A stretch of 40,904 nt of DNA from IMG/VR virus record IMGVR_UViG_3300020436_000022, positions 1 to 40,904 of that record. One strand, written 5' to 3'. Positions 23,051-31,400 of the stretch are shown piece after piece; within the stretch, counting starts at the first letter, position 1, and the number at the start of each line of letters is the position of its first letter. This DNA comes from a virus. Made by a program: the position numbers and the translations under genes. The notes beneath the pieces are model-generated. The model made no database searches and was not told the origin of the DNA. It worked only from the letters and a program-made list of their open reading frames with translations.

Positions 23051-23780
23051 AAAAATATTTTACAATTATGTTGTAGGTGGAAGTGAACAAGCATTTGCCG
23101 ACGAGTCTGAACTAGATTTCTGGGCAGAGGATTACTTTGAGGCACCAACCCCTGCTCTCAAAGACTATCCTACAACATATAGACATTACCAATGCCCTGC
23201 TTTCAAAGAATATTACAAAAACACATGGGTAATGAGACAGTCTTTCCCCCTTGGGTTCATATATAAATCTACCGAGAATAGAATTGAGTCAAACTTAGAT
23301 CAAACTAACTTTGATGCTTATTTTATGCTTGGTGATGGATGGACAGATGGAGAACACCCAGAGGTACAGTTCAAACAAGGATATTGTTTTTGGACAGAGG
23401 ATACCGATGTGTGGTTGGAACAATTCCAACATCCAGACATGTCACGACTAGGACTAGACACAGTGTCTGGTGCCTTTCCAATTTCGGTATGGCAACGACC
23501 TATTAACTTAGGATTCACTATCAGGAACTATGACCAAAACATCTGGCTCGAAAAAGGATCCCCGCTTTGCTATGTTAGATTCTCTAGCCAAAGAACAAGA
23601 GATGTCAAATTCACTCTTGAAAAACGATCAATCCCTAAAGAAGTGCTTAAGCGACAACTACAAAGCTTGTGGCTCAAAGACTGGCACAAAAACTTCTCAT
23701 GGAACCTCATCAAACAAAGATTGAGGAAGGAAGAGGAGAAAGAAAACAAATGCCCTTTTGATTTTTTATGGAAGAGATAA
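23040..23780 (+). CDS. Unknown protein, resembles DUF6065
   Basis: A 246-residue protein. Its middle and end (HEVQ-like HPEVQFKQGYCFWTEDTDVW, GLDTVSGAFPISVWQRPINL, GFTIRNYDQNIWLEKGSPLC) have the shape of DUF6065-type proteins: an aromatic strand region, then a statement like INLGF-x-IRN and a G-x-PL turn. These often occur beside oxygenases and glycosyl-type genes in phages and bacteria. The last 50 residues are a basic coiled region. The match is remembered, not computed. It overlaps the ACP-like gene by 11 nt and the next gene by 13 nt. Confidence 0.6.
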   Translation: MKTKKIFYNYVVGGSEQAFADESELDFWAEDYFEAPTPALKDYPTTYRHYQCPAFKEYYKNTWVMRQSFPLGFIYKSTENRIESNLDQTNFDAYFMLGDGWTDGEHPEVQFKQGYCFWTEDTDVWLEQFQHPDMSRLGLDTVSGAFPISVWQRPINLGFTIRNYDQNIWLEKGSPLCYVRFSSQRTRDVKFTLEKRSIPKEVLKRQLQSLWLKDWHKNFSWNLIKQRLRKEEEKENKCPFDFLWKR

Positions 23781-24070
23781 CTCAACTATACAAGGAGTTT
23801 CGCACTATTGACGGAATAGGTGTCTGTAAGGTATACTTTATAAATGGTATAGCATTCTCATTTGATGAGGATGACACACCTGACAACCTACAGACAGTCA
23901 GTATTGCTGAGGAAAAACCTCATTTATCTAATGAAGACCTATATAAAGGTAGTTCTTACCTTTTAGAAGAGGGATTTGAGTTGGATATTCTCTTAGAGGA
24001 TATCAACGACGATTTGTTTAACGACAATGAAGATAATTCACCATACCACAAAATACCAAAAAGATACTAA
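23768..24070 (+). CDS. Unknown acidic protein
   Basis: A 100-residue acidic protein. The first half is strand-rich (GIGVCKVYFINGIAFSFDED); the second is a charged helix region with LEEGFELDILLEDINDDLFN and ends PYHKIPKRY. It overlaps the previous gene by 13 nt and meets the next at TAATG. No known family recognised; acidic surface proteins of this type in phages sometimes mimic DNA, but nothing specific supports that here. Confidence 0.65.
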   Translation: MEEITQLYKEFRTIDGIGVCKVYFINGIAFSFDEDDTPDNLQTVSIAEEKPHLSNEDLYKGSSYLLEEGFELDILLEDINDDLFNDNEDNSPYHKIPKRY

Positions 24071-24198
24071 TGCAAAACTCGGAGAAAGACATCCGAAAAA
24101 CCGCCAAGAAAATTATTAAAGACAAGCAAAACTGGTCTCCTGCTGAGAGACAGTATGCTAAACTTATTCGTAAGAGATTGAAAAAGACTGAAGAATGA
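24070..24198 (+). CDS. Small basic 42-residue protein
   Basis: ATG 24070 (TAATG with the previous gene) to TGA 24198. The sequence MQNSEKDIRKTAKKIIKDKQ continues to NWSPAERQYAKLIRKRLKKT and is strongly basic and helical. Short proteins with this opening are frequent in cyanomyoviruses, so it is probably real. Nucleic-acid binding is plausible but unproven. It overlaps the next ATG by 4 nt. Confidence 0.75.
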   Translation: MQNSEKDIRKTAKKIIKDKQNWSPAERQYAKLIRKRLKKTEE

Positions 24199-24761
24199 TC
24201 GTTTCGTTATTTCCGACACCACTGCTAGTCAGTGAGTTTGACTTTAGACCCGAACTATTAGAGTGGGTTAAAAAACATTATGAGCACAGTGTGTACCATG
24301 AAGGCAACTCATCCTCAGCAGGATGGCACTCGGAGTATAATCTACACGAACAGCAATCATTCCTTGAACATTCTTTACTAATATATGCTCACATAGCACA
24401 CTCTATGAGAAATCTGAGTGATGCTCCATTCATTATTAATAGTATGTGGGCGAGTGTAAACAAGACAGGCGATTATAATTATTCACACACTCATTTGGGT
24501 GTGGACTTTTCTGGTGTCTTGTATTTACAAACTCCATTTAATTGTGGTGATATCGTGTTTGAAGATGAGAACGCAAGATTTAGATATAACTGGAAGTTAG
24601 ACGAAGAGATCAAAGAGGAGAAAGGATACCATGATAGTATGTGGTTCCATCCCACTGTTGGTCGTTGCTTAATCTTCCCTGCTCATCTTAGACATCACGT
24701 AGAAAGAAACCAATCAGAGACAGATCGTATCAGTATAGGATTTAACTTGAAGTTCCGATGA
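24195..24761 (+). CDS. 2OG-Fe(II) oxygenase
   Basis: A 188-residue oxygenase of the phage-type 2OG-Fe(II) family that opens with LFPTPLLVSEFDF. NYSHTHLGVDFSGVLYLQTP gives the proximal iron region (H98 or H100), CGDIVFED is the typical middle turn, and FPAHLRHHVERNQSETDRIS supplies the distal His (H167 or H168) and the 2-oxoglutarate-binding Arg (R178). It probably hydroxylates a protein or small molecule. It is co-transcribed with another oxygenase directly downstream (4-nt overlap). The two are only remotely alike, so this is not a recent duplication. Substrate unknown. Confidence 0.85.
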   Translation: MIVSLFPTPLLVSEFDFRPELLEWVKKHYEHSVYHEGNSSSAGWHSEYNLHEQQSFLEHSLLIYAHIAHSMRNLSDAPFIINSMWASVNKTGDYNYSHTHLGVDFSGVLYLQTPFNCGDIVFEDENARFRYNWKLDEEIKEEKGYHDSMWFHPTVGRCLIFPAHLRHHVERNQSETDRISIGFNLKFR

Positions 24762-25288
24762 AACTATCTAATGGTGAGGTTATAATTATAGATGATCTGA
24801 TACCTTTACAACAACAGATCAACCTATATGTAGAAGCATGTTCACTACCATATAGACTGGTAGGTAGTAATAAGTATGACGTACAAGATATAAAGACACA
24901 GAAACCAGTATCATATTTGGATCAGAAATGGGTGGTAGAGAACTTCTTTACTGATGGTATCGCAGGGTTCCTTGATGATTATGTTCCTGCTAATGTAGAG
25001 ACAGCATACATCAACTGTGGTATTCATAGTGAGAGTCCTGATGTACATGTGGACAGTTCACGCAAGGGAGACAAAACTCTGCTATACTATATGAATAGAG
25101 AGTGGAAGCACGAGTGGGGTGGTGAAACTATACTGTTAGGTGATGACGCACAAGAAGTAGAATTTTGTACACCATACAAACCTGGCAGAATAATTATATT
25201 TGACAGCACTATACCACACGCAGCTCGACAGCAATCGTTTGCTGCTCCATTGTATAGATTTACGTTAGCAATCAAGTTCAATGCTTGA
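24758..25288 (+). CDS. 2OG-Fe(II) oxygenase, prolyl-4-hydroxylase-like
   Basis: A 176-residue oxygenase. Proximal iron ligands are H97 and D99 in PDVHVDSSRKGDKTLLYYMN; EWGGETILLGDD is the central turn; PGRIIIFDSTIPHAARQQS has the distal H154; R167 in YRFTLAIKF would bind 2-oxoglutarate. The full His-x-Asp...His triad makes activity likely. It begins in an ATGA overlap with the preceding oxygenase and overlaps the CpeT-like gene by 8 nt. Substrate unknown. Confidence 0.85.
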   Translation: MKLSNGEVIIIDDLIPLQQQINLYVEACSLPYRLVGSNKYDVQDIKTQKPVSYLDQKWVVENFFTDGIAGFLDDYVPANVETAYINCGIHSESPDVHVDSSRKGDKTLLYYMNREWKHEWGGETILLGDDAQEVEFCTPYKPGRIIIFDSTIPHAARQQSFAAPLYRFTLAIKFNA

Positions 25289-25706
25289 AGAATTTCTTGA
25301 GTGGTTTGAGGGAGAGTATAACAACTGGTCACAGGCATCCAGTTGGCCGTCTTACTATGCTCATGTATTACTATCACACACTAGACTAGATGGTACTAGG
25401 TTCCTGTCACGTCAGAGATATAAACACAATGGAGAGGAGTATAGACGCAAGGAGATAGAAATAATACAGAGAGATGATGAGATCATAGCACTCAATCCTG
25501 TAGCAGACATACACTTCCGTAAGGAGGGAGATAAGTACATAGGAAGGAACTATAAGAGTGCATGGGTCAACGAAGGATACCTTAGATCTGAAGCAATATT
25601 AGAGAAAGATAAGTACACAGTGGTGGACAGAGGGTACGATAAAGAGGGTAAACAGACATGGGGATCGAAGTACGGACCTTTTATCTTTGATAAAGCGTAT
25701 AAATAA
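25281..25706 (+). CDS. cpeT: CpeT/CpcT-like phycobiliprotein chromophore lyase
   Basis: A 141-residue protein whose first part (FLEWFEGEYNNWSQASSWPS, then YYAHVLLSHTRL) matches the WxxGxFxNxxQA...YAH opening of CpcT/CpeT proteins. The EYRRKEIEIIQRDDEIIALN strand corresponds to the PYR-x3-L segment, and the end YTVVDRGYDKEGKQTWGSKY, GPFIFDK agrees too. These proteins attach or deliver bilins to phycobiliproteins; cyanophages carry a short form, and pebS is in the same genome. It is shorter than cellular CpeT (about 200 aa). Its last codons form the late promoter TATAAATA. Confidence 0.68.
   Translation: MLEEFLEWFEGEYNNWSQASSWPSYYAHVLLSHTRLDGTRFLSRQRYKHNGEEYRRKEIEIIQRDDEIIALNPVADIHFRKEGDKYIGRNYKSAWVNEGYLRSEAILEKDKYTVVDRGYDKEGKQTWGSKYGPFIFDKAYK
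25698..25705 (+). promoter_or_regulatory. T4 late promoter TATAAATA before the fibre genes
   Basis: A perfect late consensus made from the final TAT AAA TA of the CpeT-like gene, 27 nt before the GTG at 25732. It should drive the fibre-adhesin block. Confidence 0.8.
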
Positions 25707-25731
25707 ATGGAGAACTTAATGTAGGGTACGT

Positions 25732-27495
25732 GTGGCAACTCGTAAGATATCAGACCTGACTCTACTGACTACAGTATCACCTTCAGATACCCTTCTGTTG
25801 CTTGATAATTCTGACCCAGTAGATACAAATAAAAAGAGCGAAGTAGGATCCATTTTTAAGGCAGTGCCTGGTGGATCACAGAACCAGCCTGGTCTAGCAT
25901 TTGACCAGAAGACAGCAACTGGACTATATTCAACAACTCAAGGTGAGCTGGGTATATCACTCGGTGATTCTAAACTATTACTTGAGAAGCAATCAACTTC
26001 ACTTGTATTATCTGCTAGAGACTCAGCAGACTCTAACCTAGACTTGACATTCCAAGCACTAGGTACTGGATTGATTAGATTCAACTCCACTATTGCTATT
26101 AATGACTCTGTGTTTACTGTACCTAACAGTTCAGACAACAGTAAGATAATAAAATTTTCTGCCACTCAACTACCCACAGGGACAACTAGAACTTTTGTTT
26201 TCCCTGATGCAGGTGTTGACATTGATACCGTAGTTACTACATCATCAACTCAAACACTTACCAGTAAGACACTTGTATCACCTATATTCACAGGTGACTT
26301 GACAGGTGTCAACCTTACATTGTCTGGTAACTTACAGGTTGATGGTAACTCAACCATAGGATCTGACAATAATGATACACTGACTGTCGCAGCTGTATCT
26401 ACATTCAACGCTAACGCAACACTGAACAACCCAGTCACTATAAATGCTGCCACAACCTCGACTGATGATATAACTATCAATCAAACGAGTGGTACTGGGA
26501 CATATAAAAAGTTAAAGTTTTTTGATACAAGTCAAGATACAAACGCAGGAAGAGACGTAGCAGACTTAGCAGTCTCTACAGACCAAGCGTCAAGGTATCT
26601 TGATTTGAAGTATTATGACCAAGATACAGACTATAGCTCAACCAACTACACGTATGGTATGAGAATAGCAAGTATCGCTTATACAATGCCTGATGTAACT
26701 GTAAATATTACTAATGGTGCGGTAGCAGGGTTTACTATCACAGATCCTGGTGCTAATATTAGTGGATCATTAACAGCAGTCATAGTTGGTGATGGTTCTG
26801 ATGCTATTGTTACTCCTGTAGTAATCAATGGTGAATTATCATCTGTTACTATAGATGCAGGAGGACAAGACTATACCTCTGCTACTATTAATTTCACTAC
26901 GTTTGGTGGTGGACTACAGTACAGACAATATAATCATGCCACTTCTACAGAGACAAAGAACGAGATTATCCACACAGGTAACCTTAGTTTAATCAGACAG
27001 ATAGGTTCAGTAAGTAATCTAGTTACAACTGGATCAGTTAATTTTGATGATGGCACATTCATACTAGACGACACAAATGATCGTGTAGGTATAGATATAA
27101 CCCCCACAGCATATAAGCTCGAAGTTGGAGGAGATATATACTTTACAGGCAGTCAACTTATTGGTGGTGACACCTCAGCATTTGTATTTCAGAGGAGACT
27201 AGATGCTACTCCTATGAAGTTCAACAAATATGATGGAACCACTGAAATGACTATTGACGCAAATGGTCAGGTTGGTATCAATAAGAGTCCAACTAAACGA
27301 TTTGATGTCGATGGTGACAGTAACGTTGACGGTGATTTCTATGTTACTGAGACAGATTCAGTCAACCAAGTTGGTGGTGCTGTACATGCTAAACGGTTGA
27401 AGTTAACAGACATCAACGGTGCAGTTCAGACGATCACTGCTGACACTATCTCTGCTACGAGCAGAACAAAAGTTATTTTCCACGCTTACTCTTAA
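25732..27495 (+). CDS. Tail fibre-like structural protein
   Basis: A 587-residue protein read from GTG 25732 (no ATG at the natural N-terminus MATRKISDLTLLTTVSPSDT). It begins with the PSDTLLLLDNSD opening common to phage fibre and appendage proteins, then many short Ser/Thr/Asn/Gly beta repeats (TQTLTSKTLVSPIFTGDLTG, VNLTLSGNLQVDGNSTIGSD) and fibre-type ends (KLEVGGDIYFTGS, GQVGINKSPTKRFDVDGDSN). Likely a fibre or baseplate-attached whisker. It is first in the late adhesion operon. Confidence 0.75.
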   Translation: MATRKISDLTLLTTVSPSDTLLLLDNSDPVDTNKKSEVGSIFKAVPGGSQNQPGLAFDQKTATGLYSTTQGELGISLGDSKLLLEKQSTSLVLSARDSADSNLDLTFQALGTGLIRFNSTIAINDSVFTVPNSSDNSKIIKFSATQLPTGTTRTFVFPDAGVDIDTVVTTSSTQTLTSKTLVSPIFTGDLTGVNLTLSGNLQVDGNSTIGSDNNDTLTVAAVSTFNANATLNNPVTINAATTSTDDITINQTSGTGTYKKLKFFDTSQDTNAGRDVADLAVSTDQASRYLDLKYYDQDTDYSSTNYTYGMRIASIAYTMPDVTVNITNGAVAGFTITDPGANISGSLTAVIVGDGSDAIVTPVVINGELSSVTIDAGGQDYTSATINFTTFGGGLQYRQYNHATSTETKNEIIHTGNLSLIRQIGSVSNLVTTGSVNFDDGTFILDDTNDRVGIDITPTAYKLEVGGDIYFTGSQLIGGDTSAFVFQRRLDATPMKFNKYDGTTEMTIDANGQVGINKSPTKRFDVDGDSNVDGDFYVTETDSVNQVGGAVHAKRLKLTDINGAVQTITADTISATSRTKVIFHAYS

Positions 27496-27500
27496 AATCA

Positions 27501-28493
27501 ATGGCTAATGGTGTACTAGCGTCTTATCAGTCCGCTACAACAAAATATACGAATGCATATGTGGATCCCGCGAGTAATCCTAACGGGTTAGTACGTGCTG
27601 ATTTCCCTATGTACACAACTCCTAGTGCTACTTTAACAAGTGGTTCACTTAGGATGATGAATACAACTGGTGCTACTGCTACAGTAGACGTTGCTATTCA
27701 AGACTATACAGAGCAGATACAGTTTGCTGCTCCTGGCTCACAGTCTCCCACTGTGTCTAACTTCTCAGAGTTTAGTTTCGCACCAAACTCAAAGGTTACC
27801 AGTTCATATGTTATTATCTCAAGTCACAACGGTACAAACTACGTGCCTGGTGAAACACTGACTATCACTGGAGGTCCTAGTGGTACACAGACAGCTAAGG
27901 TAGTAGCATGGGACTTGAATAACCTCAAGATATGGTATGAACTACCCGTAGGATCATGGCCAACCACAGTTACTACCATGACAATAACTGGTGCAGGCGG
28001 TGGTAGTGGAACTATTACTGACTCATACGTTGGTACATACGGTAGAGTCATATTCTATGACAGACTAACAGGTCAGTTATTGATTCAAAATGATACAGTC
28101 ATTAACAACGTGAAGTCATTATATTATACTGAGCCAACACAACAGAGAATGTCTGGTATCGGTGGAGCAGGACAACTATCAGTCTCATCAAGAGGTTATG
28201 AGTGGTTACCTTCACTATCCACAGTGACATTATATAATAGTGCCAATCAGAGTGGTACAAACGTGACAGCAGAGTGGAAGCAAACAACAGGCAGTGTACC
28301 AGAGATTATTATATCTGCTGTGACATACAGTAATGATCAGAACAAGATCTTAAAATCATACCCAATCCCAAACAATTCTGAAGTGAGTTTGACAGGTCTG
28401 GTACTTGAGCAGTGGCAGAACCTTTACGTGAGTGCGTCAGCTGGCGTAGCATTTAATTTTATAGGATTTGAAGAAAGCGTAACTATTAGCTAA
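27501..28493 (+). CDS. Virion structural protein of unknown role
   Basis: A 330-residue, Ser/Thr-rich, beta-structured protein with a start like ANGVLASYQSATTKYTNAYV and a typical extracellular composition with no cysteine. Segments such as PGETLTITGGPSGTQTAKVV and ITGAGGGSGTITDSYVG suggest beta-sandwich domains. It stands between two fibre proteins, so a fibre connector or collar role is possible. No known family recognised. Confidence 0.65.
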   Translation: MANGVLASYQSATTKYTNAYVDPASNPNGLVRADFPMYTTPSATLTSGSLRMMNTTGATATVDVAIQDYTEQIQFAAPGSQSPTVSNFSEFSFAPNSKVTSSYVIISSHNGTNYVPGETLTITGGPSGTQTAKVVAWDLNNLKIWYELPVGSWPTTVTTMTITGAGGGSGTITDSYVGTYGRVIFYDRLTGQLLIQNDTVINNVKSLYYTEPTQQRMSGIGGAGQLSVSSRGYEWLPSLSTVTLYNSANQSGTNVTAEWKQTTGSVPEIIISAVTYSNDQNKILKSYPIPNNSEVSLTGLVLEQWQNLYVSASAGVAFNFIGFEESVTIS

Positions 28494-31400
28494 ATGGCAC
28501 TAACTAGACTAAAGAATGTCTTTACCTCGAAGACAGGTCGTTGTATATACGTCAACCCAGACGATTTCGACGCATCGGATTCTTTTGACAACAGAGGTAA
28601 TAGTCCTAACAGACCATTCAAGTCAATACAAAGAGCACTGGTTGAGTCAGCACGATTCTCATATCGTACTGGACAGTTCAACGATGCTTTCGAGTCATTT
28701 ACTATAGTATTATATCCTTCAGAGTATGTACTAGATAATAGACCAGGTACAAATACATCTGGACAAGCATTTATAGACGACGATATACCCATATTAAGCA
28801 GTGCATCTGACTTAGATTTACAGAATACTGATGGTACACCTAACCCTAACAACATACTCTACAAGTTTAATAGTGTAGAAGGTGGTATCATTATCCCAAG
28901 AGGTACATCCCTCGTGGGTATGGATCTTAGAAAGACTAAATTAAAACCACTATATGTTCCTGATCCTGCATCTGGATCAATCGAAAGGTCAGCTATCTTC
29001 CGTGTGACTGGTGGATGTTATTTCTGGCAGTTTAGTTTCTTTGATGGTCCTAACACTGGTGTATATACTGACCCTGCTCAACCTACAGCATCAACACCTC
29101 CAACATATTCTCATCACAAATTGTGTTGCTTTGAATATGCTGATGGTAAAAATGTTTTGAGCACAGTCAATGACACACTGGGCAATGCTCTTACTATCAC
29201 TGACCTAGACTTATACTATCAGAAGGTAGCAAAAGCATTTGATGATATCCCTGACACTACTGGAGTCACAGCAGCTGACGAGTTCCAGAAGAGAGTCGAG
29301 GAGAACAGAATTGTAGGTCCTAATACCTCAGGTCCTATTACTATCAGTAGTATAGTCACAGACTACATCAACAGTGGTGTGTATACTACAACAGCAGAGG
29401 TAACAACAACAACTCCTCATGGATTTTCTAACGGAACGCCAGTTCAAATCGAAGGTGTCTCAGGGGCTGTGGCTGGTAGATTTAACGGTTCATATTTTAT
29501 TACAGAAGTACCAACCACAACAACCTTCAGATATATAATTAAAGACCCCACGCAGGCTGCTCCTGCTAACAACCCAACTGCTACTGGTTCTACAGTACGA
29601 GTTGAGATTGATAACGTTGACTCAGCGTCACCATACATATTCAACATATCTCTACGATCAACGTGGGGTACATGTGGTATGCATGCTGATGGTGCTAAGG
29701 CAACTGGATTCAAATCTATGGTTGTTGCTCAGTTCACTGGAGTATCACTGCAGAAAGACGACAATGCTTTCATTAAATGGGATGGTTCAACGTACATAGC
29801 GGGTAATCATACAGATGGCGACAGTATTTACAGACCGAGCTACCGAAACTTCCACGTCAAGTGCTCTAATGATGCAGTTATTCAGGCAGTTTCTGTTTTC
29901 GCTGTTGGTTTTGCTGATCATTTCGTTGCCCTTAGCGGTGGCGACCAGTCAATTACCAACTCTAACTCTAACTTCGGATCAACAGCTCTAAGAGCGAAAG
30001 GATTTAAGACACTACCATTTACACAGGATAAAGCTGGTAAGGTCACACACGTCATACCTCCTAAAAAATTAACTAGAACATATACAGCAGTAGCAGGATA
30101 TACTTTCAATGCTACTTTAAACAACAGGACAGTCACACCTAGTCCACTAAATGCTCAACATGGGCTGACTGCTAACCAGTTCATACGTATTGGTGCTATT
30201 GATTCCACTGAATCATATATGGTTGAGAGTGTGGCAACCAATGGTGTTATTACACTGAACAGAGGATATCGTGGTAGCACAGTGACTGGTTCAACAGTCT
30301 ACAGTGGTAGCATAGATGAGATACCTGTTGGTTACATAGCTCTAGACGTACAGAAGATAAAATATAACAGCAGTAGAACAGTCGGCACTGCTAAGAATAC
30401 ATGGTCTAGCTCAACAACTCTCTCAGCAAATACAAGTGTAGTTTATGGTGGTAAAGCGTATTATACTGCTACTGGTGGTACTACTGGTAGTACTCCTCCC
30501 ACATGGGATACCGCACCTCTTGCCAGATCTGACGGTGGAGTCACGTGGTCGTATATTGGAGATGTAGACACAAGATTATATCTCTATGGATATAACTCAG
30601 AGGCAACTAAACCTCCATATAAACTACAGGGTTACAACCTTGGTGCTCGTATCAATGATGTATTGTATGTGTCATTGATTGATGGATCAACACCTAAGAC
30701 ATACTATACTAATATCACACCAACAGGTAGTGCTAGTGTATCTGATGTTCATTTCACTAACATAACCACACAGAATTTTGTACCTGGCGACCCTAATCAT
30801 CCACTACAGTTTGATGATCAGCTCAACACATGGTATGTAAGAATCACAGCAGCGACTAGCAGCAACACATCCTATGGTATACACTATCATCTAGGTAACG
30901 AAGCATTCTATGCAACGTCACTGTTTACTGGTGCATCATATATGATGAGAATACCAGACAACAGGTCATCTAGAGACAGAACATATAGATTTAGATATGA
31001 GGTAGACAGCTCAGTTCTATCGAGAGACCCAATCAACGGTTATATTATTCAGCCCAGAAACGTTGCTACTGGACAGTCATACGACAAAGTTTACTACATC
31101 TATGACATTGAGAAAGTAACACCACTACAGTCAGGAGCACAGAACGGTATATATTATCTAACCATGCTAAATGGTAAGATCAGTCCGTCTAATGGTAACC
31201 TCAGTAACTTTGCCTTCTCTCAAAATATCAACAACTTATATCCACAGTTAGATAAGGACAACCCAACAGAGGATCCACTCAAGGCAACCTCAGTCGCATC
31301 TAATACTATTGTTGGACTTGTTACTACAACAGATGGTAGTGGTGCTGAGGACTTATCAAGATCTATTACTAAAGAAATAGTATCTGATTATATTGTTGAA

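Noticed and set aside
23530-23724. 64-residue + strand ORF inside the gene at 23040
   Set aside because: Different frame within a well-supported gene, Ser/Lys-rich and without a ribosome site.
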